Source of the DNA: Orrella marina
GTDB taxonomy: Bacteria; Pseudomonadota; Gammaproteobacteria; Burkholderiales; Burkholderiaceae_B
Assembly (NCBI RefSeq): GCF_003058465.1
Contig: NZ_CP028901.1
Span: 744,001 to 808,000, forward strand
Length of the DNA: 64,000 nucleotides
Direction: 5' to 3'
The notes below the pieces were generated by a model. It made no database searches. It had not been told where the DNA came from and saw nothing but the letters and a program-made list of their open reading frames with translations. A program made the translations under genes and the position numbers. Positions 45,529 through 53,405 of this stretch are shown here, piece by piece. Every line of letters begins with the position of its first letter. Positions within the stretch are counted from its first letter, which is position 1.

Positions 45529-45825
45529 ATGGTTTCATCTAGAAGGCGCATACGTAGCCAGTCGTCCCGGTTTCTGGGCGCGTTGATTGGTGCCTTGCTG
45601 TTTTTGTTGTATGCGGCAGCGACAGGCGGCGTCGGGCAGGATCCGACCAGCAATGTGAACATCATCCTGCTTGCGCTGGGTGTGCTCGTCTTGGGAGGCG
45701 TCGGAGCGTGGTTGTTTCCCTGGATACAGAACCGGTTTTCTTCGCATCAATTGCGCCGCAAGGCGTTACGCGATGCTCAGGAAAGTGCGTCGCGTTCCAG
45801 AAAGCAGAGCCGCTCCGAGCGTTAA
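45529..45825 (+). CDS. Small predicted membrane protein, function unknown
   Basis: A 98-residue open frame with a basic N-terminus (SSRRRIRSQSSR), two predicted transmembrane helices (FLGALIGALLFLLYAA and NVNIILLALGVLVLGGVGAWLF) and a strongly basic, Arg/Ser-rich C-terminal tail. The pattern suggests a real inner-membrane protein with both ends in the cytoplasm. The frame opens at 45496; I chose ATG 45529, but no clear ribosome site supports any start. No family recognised. It stands alone between the PDH operon and an IS fragment. Confidence 0.45.
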   Translation: MVSSRRRIRSQSSRFLGALIGALLFLLYAAATGGVGQDPTSNVNIILLALGVLVLGGVGAWLFPWIQNRFSSHQLRRKALRDAQESASRSRKQSRSER

Positions 45826-45981
45826 CAGTCGTATCGGGAATAAATGGTATTTTTACGAGATATGATCTATCTAAACCGTTTTTTCAGCCCGACAGTGCAT
45901 CCCACCAATTGAGTCCATCACGGCAGTGTTCCATGACTTTATACCTGTACATATTTATGCTCTCATGAGAGTTGTGGTGGA

Positions 45982-46968
45982 TTGAAAAGTAACATCTATT
46001 TTTCAATTCTCAGTAAATCTTTCTGGTGCTGTGAGAACCGGAAAGCCAGAGATCAATGGCTCAAAGAGAACGGCTATCGCAACCAGATCCAGCGCAAAGG
46101 TCAGGAGGGACTGAATGATCTGCCCCGCCCGGGTCAGCCCCGCAAGCTCAGTGAGAAGAAGGTTCGAGAAATCCTGGACAAGACCATGCACCAGGTGCCA
46201 AAAGAGGCCACCCACTGGAGCCTGCGCCTGATGGCCAAATACACGGACACCATAGTGTGGCAAGTCAGTCAGGTCTGGCAAGCCGCAGGCCTGAAGCCCC
46301 ATCTGACCCAGACTTTCAAAATTAGCAACGATCCGAACTTTGCCGAGAAAGTGGTCGACATTGTCGGGCTCTACATAAATCCACCCGACAACGCGATGGT
46401 GCTATCCATTGATGAGAAGACACAGATCCAGGCACTGGACAGAACCCAGCCACAGCTACCTCTTCGTCCTGGTCAGGTCGAGCGTCGTACGCATGATGAC
46501 AAGCGCAACGGCACTGCCAGTCTGTATGCCGCCTTTGACGTGGCCTCTGGCAAGGTCATTGGTCGAGTCACCGAACGACACCGCGCACAAGAGTTCCTCG
46601 AATTCATGCGGCAGATCGAGCGCAACACCCCGAAAGAGCTGGACCTGCACGTGATTCTGGACAATAGCTCAACGCACAAGACCGCTGATGTGAAAGCCTG
46701 GCTGGAAAAGCACCCTCGTATCAAGCTGCACTTCACGCCGACCAGTGCATCCTGGCTCAATGCGGTTGAACGATGGTTCGGTCAACTCGAGCGCAGAGCC
46801 CTGTACCGCGGATGCTTTACCAACGTGAAAGATCTGCGAGACGCCATCAAGACATTCACTGAGACGCACAACAAGCTCAGCGCCAAACCGATTCGCTGGG
46901 CCAAATCGGATGATCCGATTCTGGCCAGCGTGGATCGTGCGAAAACGGCGATGTTTTTGAATAATTGA
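45982..46968 (+). pseudogene. IS630-family transposase, 5'-truncated
   Basis: The open frame starts at a TTG and lacks the first helix-turn-helix half normally found in ~350-residue IS630 proteins; recognisable homology begins around NRKARDQWLKENG. The catalytic part is intact: Asp in LSIDEKTQIQALDR, Asp in HVILDNSSTHKT and Glu in SWLNAVERWFGQLERRAL. It is a different IS630 subgroup from the copy at 19175. Upstream flank contains a 12-bp palindrome (45960-45971) and a small hairpin (45981-46007), but no matching right inverted repeat was found. Probably an inactive remnant. Confidence 0.75.
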
Positions 46969-47059
46969 ATTAACCAATCAATGCACTAGAGATCGATAGC
47001 ATGACAGAGGGTAACCATCTAGCCATGCCAGGCCATTCAGCAATTTGTCGCGCAAAAAC

Positions 47060-47090
47060 GGGCGTGCCAGATATTGACACGCCCCTTTCT
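47060..47090 (+). terminator. Terminator-like hairpin between the IS630 remnant and IS605
   Basis: A 7-bp stem GGGCGTG / CACGCCC with an 11-base loop, followed by CTTTCT. It may end read-through from either element. Confidence 0.5.
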
Positions 47091-47258
47091 CGAATCGCTC
47101 TCCGGCTGGATGCTGGCGCCTGAAGTCAGCTCTTCTGTTCTTTAGCAAGTGCGCCGTAAACCCTCGCTCCAATCGGGCCTGGACGCGCAGCGTCCTTTAG
47201 CCGGAGGCGACCCGATTGGGCGGGGATATAAGGCGCGGACGCCATTGGCGTCCTAGGT

Positions 47259-47675
47259 TTATGCCGGTGTTTTCTGTTGCTCGACATACTGCCGGATGAT
47301 TTCCAGCGGTGCGCCGCCGCAGGACGCGGCAAAGTAGCTGCGACTCCAGAGCACATTCTTCCAGTACCGTTTCTCAAGCTCGGGGAACTGCTTGCGGAGC
47401 AAGCGGCTGGAAACACCTTTGAGGCTGTTGACCAACTTCGAGAGTTCGACGCTCGGCGGGAAGTTGACCAGCAAGTGCACATGGTCACTTTCCCCGTTGA
47501 ACTCGGCAAGTTCAACATGAAACCCGTCGCAGACGCGGGTAAATATCTCCCGCATTGCCTCGATATGAACGCCCTCGAAGACCCGCCGTCGATACTTCGG
47601 CGTGAAGATCAAATGGGCGTGAAGCTGAAAGACGCAATGTCTTCCAGAGCGATACTCGGTAGCGGGTTTTGGCAT
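47259..47675 (-). CDS. IS200/IS605-family Y1 transposase TnpA
   Basis: A 138-residue HUH transposase: CVFQLHAHLIFTPKYRRRVF at the N-terminus, His65-Val-His67 in SDHVHLLV, and the catalytic Tyr130 in IIRQYVEQQ. Family role: excises and inserts single-stranded copies using the hairpin ends. It is divergent from tnpB, with about 80 bp between starts containing a repeated CATCGAACACC. It differs from the IS200 transposase at 11705, so the two elements are unrelated insertions. Confidence 0.93.
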   Translation of the reverse strand: MPKPATEYRSGRHCVFQLHAHLIFTPKYRRRVFEGVHIEAMREIFTRVCDGFHVELAEFNGESDHVHLLVNFPPSVELSKLVNSLKGVSSRLLRKQFPELEKRYWKNVLWSRSYFAASCGGAPLEIIRQYVEQQKTPA

Positions 47676-47754
47676 CGAACACCTATTATCAACTTAATGG
47701 ATTAAAGCACGTTATACATGATAAACTGACATCGAACACCAAATACTAACCCCG

Positions 47755-49017
47755 ATGCTCACTGCGACCAAGATCCGCCTTTATCCGACCGCCGACCAGG
47801 AATGCCACCTGGCGGTGCAGTTCGGCTGTGCGCGGTTCGTCTGGAACCGGGCGCTAGCCATGAAACGGGCCGCATGGCAGGAACGTAAAGAATCGCTGTC
47901 CTGCTATACGATCAAGGGTATGTTGCCGGTCTGGAAGGGCGGCGAATTTCCGTGGCTCAAGGACGCCGATTCGCAAGTGATGCAGGAGGTCATTCGCCAT
48001 CTTGACCGCGCCTACCGCAACTTTTTCGAGAAACGCGCCCGACTGCCGCGCTTCAAGAAGAAGCACGCCGCCCGGCAAAGCATTGCCTATCCGCAACGCG
48101 TGAAACTTGAGGGCAACCTGGCCTATTTGCCAAAGGTCGGCTGGGTGAAAGCCGTCGTGCACCGCGAGATCGTCGGCAAGATCAAGACCGTTACCGTCTC
48201 GCGAGAGTCGACAGGCAAGTATTACGCCTCGATCCTCGCAGACGATGGCCTGCCGGAGATCGAACCATTGCCCCGTATCGAGCGGATTACGGGTATTGAT
48301 CTGGGGCTGAAGGATGCGCTGGTGTCCAGCGCCGGCCACAAGTCCGGCAACCCGAAGCCCTTGCGCCGGGCGTTGAAGAACTTGAAACGCAAACAGCAGG
48401 CGATGTCGCGCAAAATCGAAGCGGCGAAAAAACGCTTTGAGGCCGCGAAAGCGGCGGACGACGGCAAGGCGTATCGGCTGCGGGACTTCTTTGGCGCGAA
48501 CATCGCCAAGGATCGGAAGCGGGTCGCTGTCGCCCACGAGCGCGTGCGTCATGCACGCGACGACTGGCAGCACAAAGCCTCTCGGCAACTGGCGGACGAA
48601 AACCAAGCCGTTGCCGCCGAGACGCTGAACGTCAAAGGCATGATGAAGAACCGGCGCCTTTCCCGCGCCATCGCCGATGTCGGCTGGGGCAGTTTGTTGC
48701 TCAAGATCGACTACAAGCTGAAACAGCATGGCGGTCGGCTGGTGAAGATCGACCGCTGGTTCCCGTCGACCAAAACGTGCAGTTGCTGTGGTGCGATACA
48801 CGAAGGATTGACGCTTTCGGATCGTTCCTGGCTCTGTACCGCCTGCGGGTCGTTGCATGACCGTGACGAAAATGCCGCCGAGAACATCCGGCGGCAAGGG
48901 ATTCTGAAACTCAAGGCCGAAGGACTGTCGGTCTCAGCCCATGGAGGCGGTGTCAGTCGGGTGTCTAGCGCACCCGCAACCGCCAGTGAAGTGGGAAGCC
49001 TCCGCCTTCAGGCGTGA
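47755..49017 (+). CDS. TnpB RNA-guided endonuclease of IS605
   Basis: A 420-residue TnpB. The N-terminal OrfB helix-turn-helix part (KIRLYPTADQE, FGCARFVWNRALAMK) precedes a RuvC-like nuclease with Asp182 in GIDLGLKD, Glu289 in AAETLNVKGM and Asp371 in HDRDENAAENI. A zinc ribbon has Cys342/Cys345 and Cys361/Cys364. All catalytic positions are present. Established for the family: TnpB uses a right-end-derived RNA to cut the empty donor site, promoting element retention. The last codons overlap the right-end hairpin, as expected for a guide-RNA precursor. Confidence 0.94.
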   Translation: MLTATKIRLYPTADQECHLAVQFGCARFVWNRALAMKRAAWQERKESLSCYTIKGMLPVWKGGEFPWLKDADSQVMQEVIRHLDRAYRNFFEKRARLPRFKKKHAARQSIAYPQRVKLEGNLAYLPKVGWVKAVVHREIVGKIKTVTVSRESTGKYYASILADDGLPEIEPLPRIERITGIDLGLKDALVSSAGHKSGNPKPLRRALKNLKRKQQAMSRKIEAAKKRFEAAKAADDGKAYRLRDFFGANIAKDRKRVAVAHERVRHARDDWQHKASRQLADENQAVAAETLNVKGMMKNRRLSRAIADVGWGSLLLKIDYKLKQHGGRLVKIDRWFPSTKTCSCCGAIHEGLTLSDRSWLCTACGSLHDRDENAAENIRRQGILKLKAEGLSVSAHGGGVSRVSSAPATASEVGSLRLQA

Positions 49018-49045
49018 GGAGCAGTCACAAACTTCCAAACATTGT
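48860..49045 (+). ncRNA. Predicted TnpB guide RNA (reRNA/omegaRNA) spanning tnpB 3' end and flank
   Basis: By analogy with characterised IS605 elements, the scaffold covers the last part of tnpB and the right-end hairpin at 48999-49019. The guide is the chromosomal sequence immediately to its right, here the 3' end of the GntP-family gene. Boundaries are approximate and the RNA itself is inferred. Confidence 0.3.
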
Positions 49046-50451
49046 GCCAAGTGTGATGACCGCGATCAGTGCCAGCATTGGTACCCCCATGGTCACTGCG
49101 GCAATGTTCAGATAGGACTGGCGATGACTCAGGTTACAGATTGCCAGCAGGGTGATAATGGCGCCGCAGTGAGGTAGCGTATCGAAGCCGCCGGCCGCCA
49201 TGACTGCCACACGGTGTAGCAGGTCGGGGCTGATGCCCATTTCCTGACCCATGCGCAGGTAGTCAGCGCCCAGTGTCTGTAGCGCGATACTCAGACCACC
49301 CGATGACGATCCGGTGATACCGGCCAGCACGTTCATGGCAATCGCCTCGGAAATCAGGGGTTGGTCGGGGTGACGTTTAGCACCGCATCACGAATGATCG
49401 CGAATCCGGCCAGACCTGCAATCACCGCGCCGTAGCCAACTTCGCTAGCGGTGTTAAAGAGCGGTAGCATGAAGCCAAACACTCCTTTATTGATCGTCTG
49501 GCGCAGATCGCTCCAGTGACCAAGCCGAACCAGAACCAGGGTCGTACATGCCACGACCAGCGCAATGATCAGTGCCCACAGGCCCGCAATCTTGTCAGGG
49601 ACGATGTTGGGAAAACGCACCGTGATGTAGGTCATGTCGATTGAGGGGATCACCACATAGGTCAGCACTGCGTTCACGCCAATCACGAGTATCAAGGGCA
49701 GCAGAGCCAGAAACAGTGGCATCTGGGCCATTGCCGAGCCGCTTGCAGTGTTGTTGATTTCCTCGTCGCTGTCGGGCAGTTTGACGTCGGTGTCATCCGG
49801 ATGGTCGCCATAGCCTTCTCCAGCGCGTTGCGCTTTGCTGGCACGACTTTGCAACCACCACAGCCCGCCGCCCAGCATGATGAGAGAGCCGATGATGCCA
49901 AGCCCGGGTGCAGCAAATACGTTGGTGCCGAAGAACGGAATCGGGATCGCGTTCTGGATGGCTGGTGTTCCAGGCATCGCGGTCATGGTGAAAGTGAACG
50001 AACCGAGTGCGATGGTCGCCGGAACCAGTCGCTTGGGGATGTCGGCTTCGCGGAACAGGTTCTTGGCGACCGGAAAGATCGCGAACGCAACCACAAACAG
50101 GGAGACCCCGCCATAAGTGAGCAGGGCGCACGCAAGCACCACAGTCACGATGGCCCGTTCGTGCCCCAGACGCTTGACGATCCAGTGCGAAAGGGTGGTC
50201 GCCGCGCCCGAGTCGGCCATTAGTTGCCCGAAGAGCGAGCCCAGCAGAAAGATGGGCAGGAACTGGATCACGTAGTTGCCGAGCGCCTTCATGAAGGTGT
50301 CGGAGTAAATGGGCAGAAACAGGTTGATTTCGCCTGACAGAAACACTGCCAGGCCCGCCATCAGCGGTGCGAGTAGCAAAACGGTGATGCCTCGATAGGC
50401 GAGGTACATCAGCAGTACCAGGGATACAACAATTGCAAGCGTGCTAGTCAT
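49025..50451 (-). pseudogene. GntP-family permease, broken by a 1-bp deletion
   Basis: Two frames together encode one gluconate:H+ symporter-like protein of about 475 residues. The first, 365 residues, starts at 50451 with many hydrophobic helices, including FLPIFLLGSLFGQLMADSGAA and TYGGVSLFVVAFAIFPVAK, and stops at 49354. The remainder (49025-49336) continues as MNVLAGITGSSSGGLSIALQ and ends TLGTMFGSL. They join at a run of four C (gggg at 49357-49360 on plus); one more C would restore the expected Asn-Pro-Leu-Ile-Ser-Glu junction. Family role: uptake of gluconate or related acids. The IS605 element lies directly behind the stop. A sequencing error is possible. Confidence 0.82.
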
Positions 50452-51023
50452 GTCTGGAAACTCCAGGCTTTAAGGAAACAGGAATCGTGAACGCGAACAG
50501 GCACAGCACGGCCGGTTGCAGGCCGGCATGTGGATCTGTGCCAGTGTGTTCAGAGAAAAGCTGCGAAGTGCAGACTGAAGGTGAGTTGCGTACAGGAACC
50601 ATTTGAATCATTCAATAACAGCAGATGTGACGTCAGGTTCCTGAACGCAACGGCATACATCTGAAGGCATTTTGACCCAGACTCGATAATCCGGCTGATC
50701 TGACCGGTTGCTCTGAACCGATAACCTTAAGGATAGTGACTAATCTGCGACCAAGCTGAAATGTACCTCAAGAATGATTTGATCTGCACTTAGGGAAAGT
50801 CTTAGATATAAGAAGGTGCTAATGGACTTGCCAAACCCTGATTTCTGTTGCAGGACAACGGTTAAGGCGGGAACACCGGATCGGCTAGCGGTCCGGGGTC
50901 CTCATGTGGTGAAAATGACGGAAATGACGGAAATGACTGGAAGGAGCGCGAAGTGGATGAGATCTGATCCCGGGATGACTCCAGGCCGCCGCAGACCGAC
51001 ATCAGACCAGCATCAGACAGACA
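50452..51023. other. Intergenic region with two short tandem repeats
   Basis: No gene. It contains three AAATGACGG-type 9-bp units at 50913-50940 and about three degenerate GACATCAGAC-type units at 50992-51028, the latter running into the stop of the MaoC gene. It holds the promoter for the GntP gene (minus strand) on its left. Confidence 0.6.
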
Positions 51024-51476
51024 TCAGGCCGGCTTTCTTTTCATCAATGCTGAGCGCAGGCAGATACAGACCACTTCGTCGCGCTGGTTGATCCCTTTGT
51101 GTTCGAACTCGATGATGCCTGCATTTGGCCTGGATTTGCTTTCTCGAACGGATTTGACCGTGGTTTCGACCCGGATCGTGTCGCCGTGAAACACCGGTGC
51201 CGGAAAGCGTGTGTCCTGCATGCCGAGGTTGGCAACGGTGGTGCCCAGTGTTGTGTCCGCCACTGAAATCCCGATCACCAGTCCCAGGGTGAACAGGCTG
51301 TTGACCAGGGGTTTGCCAAATTCGGTCTGTTTGGCAAACTCAAAGTCGATATGCAACGGTTGCGGATTAAGCGTCATGTTGCAAAACAGCATGTTGTCCA
51401 TCTCGGTGATGCTGCGGGTGAGTTCGTGGCGAAACACCTGTCCGACTTCAAACTGCTCAAAATACAGTCCTGCCAT
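51024..51476 (-). CDS. MaoC-like (R)-specific hydratase
   Basis: A 150-residue single hot-dog protein with the hydratase-2 motif in [21 protein letters not shown] (Asp and His) and a preceding [23 protein letters not shown]. The [11 protein letters not shown] form resembles mesaconyl-/methylfumaryl-CoA hydratases. ATG 51476 has an AAGGAGA site; the frame extends to 51503 without one. It is 90 bp downstream of an acyl-CoA dehydrogenase on the same strand. Family role: reversible hydration of an enoyl-CoA. A link to the CitE-like lyase and CoA-transferase at 12.9-15.1 kb is possible but unproven. Confidence 0.88.
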   Translation of the reverse strand: MAGLYFEQFEVGQVFRHELTRSITEMDNMLFCNMTLNPQPLHIDFEFAKQTEFGKPLVNSLFTLGLVIGISVADTTLGTTVANLGMQDTRFPAPVFHGDTIRVETTVKSVRESKSRPNAGIIEFEHKGINQRDEVVCICLRSALMKRKPA

Positions 51477-51566
51477 GTTTGTCTCCTTGTTCGCTGACCG
51501 CAATCGTTTTCGAGGGGATGCGATGCAGCGGTATCAATGCGGGTTCGAAACGATTTCAGTAAGATC

Positions 51567-52733
51567 TCAGTACGATTTCGGCAGTCCCAGCACACGCTCG
51601 GCGATGTAGCACATCACGAGTTGCGGACTGACAGGTGCAATCCGGGCAATCATCACTTCACGCAGATAGCGCTCAACGTGATACTCCTTGGCGTACCCAA
51701 ACCCGCCATGGGTCATGACCGCTTGCTGGCAGGCATTGAATCCCGCTTCGCCTGCGAGATATTTGGCGGCATTGGCCTGGGCACCACAAGACTTGCCTGC
51801 ATCAAAGAGTGTGGCTGCCTGAAACACCATCAGGTTGGCCGACTCCAGCTGCATCCAGTTCACCGCCAGGGGGTGCTGGATCGCCTGGTTCATGCCGATC
51901 GGGCGGTTAAAGACCACCCGCTCCTTGGCGTACTGCGTGGCGCGTCGCAATGCCGCACGTCCAAGCCCGACGGCTTCGGATGCAATCAGGATGCGCTCGG
52001 CATTCATGCCGTGCATGATGTACTGGAATCCTTTGCCTTCTTCTCCGATCAGGTCGTCCAAGGGTACCCGCAGACCGTCGATAAACAGCTCGTTGGAGTC
52101 AACCGCCTTGCGACCCATCTTCGGGATCTCTCGCGCGGTCACGTACTTGCGGTGGACGTCGGTGTAAAAGAGACTCAGCCCGTCGGTGTGGCTCTTGCAG
52201 TCTTCCAGCGGCGTGGTGCGGGCCAGGATCAGCATCTTGTCTGCGACCTGGGCAGTTGAGATCCAGACTTTGGTGCCGCTCAGCAGGTAATGATCGGATT
52301 TGCGCTCGGCTTTGACCTTGAGCTGCGTGGTATTGAGCCCGGTATTGGGTTCGGTCACCGCAAAACACGACTTTTCTTGTCCGGCAATCAGCGGTGGCAG
52401 CATGCGGTGCTTTTGCTCCTCGGTGGCAAACTGCACCACGGGATTCAGCCCAAAGATGTTCATGTGCACGGCTGATGCACCACTCATGCCTGCTCCAGAC
52501 TCACTGATGGCCTGCATCATGATGGTTGCTTCGGTGATGCCGAGTCCGGATCCACCGTATTCTTCGGGGATGCAGATGCCCAGCCAGCCGTCTCGAGCCA
52601 GGGCCTGGTGCAGCTCGTGCGGAAAGCCGCCTTCGTTGTCCCGCGTCAACCAGTAGTGTTCGTCAAATGGTTCACATATCTTTTCGATGGCTTCGCGAAT
52701 GCGCAGTTGATCCTCAGAAAACGAAAAGTCCAT
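51567..52733 (-). CDS. Acyl-CoA dehydrogenase
   Basis: A 388-residue flavoprotein of standard length. MDFSFSEDQLRIREAIEKICEPF and LGICIPEEYGGSGLG start the N-terminal domain, FAVTEPNTGLNTTQL is the FAD/substrate signature, and GEEGKGFQYIMHGMNAERILIA leads to the C-terminal domain. That domain has FGYAKEYHVERYLRE, where the Glu before Tyr-His is the expected catalytic base. Reaction: alpha,beta-dehydrogenation of an acyl-CoA passing electrons to ETF. The ATG follows AGGGGAG. Forms a small operon with the MaoC hydratase, giving consecutive oxidation and hydration. Confidence 0.93.
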   Translation of the reverse strand: MDFSFSEDQLRIREAIEKICEPFDEHYWLTRDNEGGFPHELHQALARDGWLGICIPEEYGGSGLGITEATIMMQAISESGAGMSGASAVHMNIFGLNPVVQFATEEQKHRMLPPLIAGQEKSCFAVTEPNTGLNTTQLKVKAERKSDHYLLSGTKVWISTAQVADKMLILARTTPLEDCKSHTDGLSLFYTDVHRKYVTAREIPKMGRKAVDSNELFIDGLRVPLDDLIGEEGKGFQYIMHGMNAERILIASEAVGLGRAALRRATQYAKERVVFNRPIGMNQAIQHPLAVNWMQLESANLMVFQAATLFDAGKSCGAQANAAKYLAGEAGFNACQQAVMTHGGFGYAKEYHVERYLREVMIARIAPVSPQLVMCYIAERVLGLPKSY

Positions 52734-53405
52734 GCTTGCTCCCCTCTATGAAGTTTTATGCAATATCCAGGCAGAACAGGTCATTCACGCTTGATGCTTC
52801 ACTCGCCTGTGTGTGGCGTCAGGCAAACCAGACACAAACCATTGGTTCGTGAAGTTTGTGTGAGCCTGATCCGCGACTAGTCACAAAATACAGTTATCTA
52901 TTTCAGCTAAAAACTTCAGCCAGAAACGTCCCTCGGGGCCCGACAGGCACCCACTCGGAAACTGGCACGGTCAGCGCTTGCACCAGCGACTAGTTGGTCC
53001 GCGATGCGGTCGTCTCAGACCTTTTGTGCAGCATTTTCCGACAGGATGCGCGCCCCCTTGATGGATGTCACCCTGGCAAGCATCGATTAGCGGGAAATGG
53101 CGCGGTACCGAGTTAATCTGTTGTCTTTCGGATCCGGATTCGAGCATAACAGAGCGTCGGGGTGAGCGTGGTACGTCTGTGAGAGGGACTTTCGCAGCAG
53201 ACTGAAAAGTGTTGGTGCTAATTATGGTTACAGCCAATCGTACCTATGTCGCGGCGAGCGTGTATATTAACGATCGGTAATCGCTAATAAGAATATCTTG
53301 TCTGATCGAGTCAGTGTGCCTTCACGGTGAATCCCCCGGCGGGTGCAGGGGTAGCGTAAGGTAGGCTGCAGATGCAGCGAGCATGGGCAGCAAAAGACGA
53401 TCAAG
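52734..53405. other. Intergenic region, divergent promoters
   Basis: A 672-bp gap between the acyl-CoA dehydrogenase (minus) and the GGDEF/EAL gene (plus). Open frames here have no recognisable features. The stretch 53240-53310 is AT-rich and is where the promoter of the signalling gene should lie. No confident motif seen. Confidence 0.5.

Larger units (their letters stand above)
47169..49019 (+). mobile_element. IS605-type insertion sequence with divergent tnpA and tnpB
   Basis: Gene order tnpA (minus) - tnpB (plus) with structured ends. On the left there is a nested inverted repeat: outer arms CCAATCGGG / CCCGATTGG at 47169-47219 and inner GGACGC / GCGTCC at 47181-47195. On the right there is a hairpin CCTCCGCC-TTCA-GGCG-T-GAGG at 48999-49019. 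Both ORFs are full length with all catalytic residues, so the element may be active. It ends next to the stop of the broken GntP gene. Exact cleavage sites are not determinable by eye; the limits given are those of the hairpins. Confidence 0.75.

Noticed and set aside
47854..48897. 347-residue open frame antisense to tnpB
   Set aside because: A GC-rich shadow frame; no domain features, and tnpB on the other strand has complete catalytic motifs.
53321..53400. Riboswitch-like GC-rich leader before the GGDEF/EAL gene
   Set aside because: No conserved core of a known riboswitch class could be aligned by eye.
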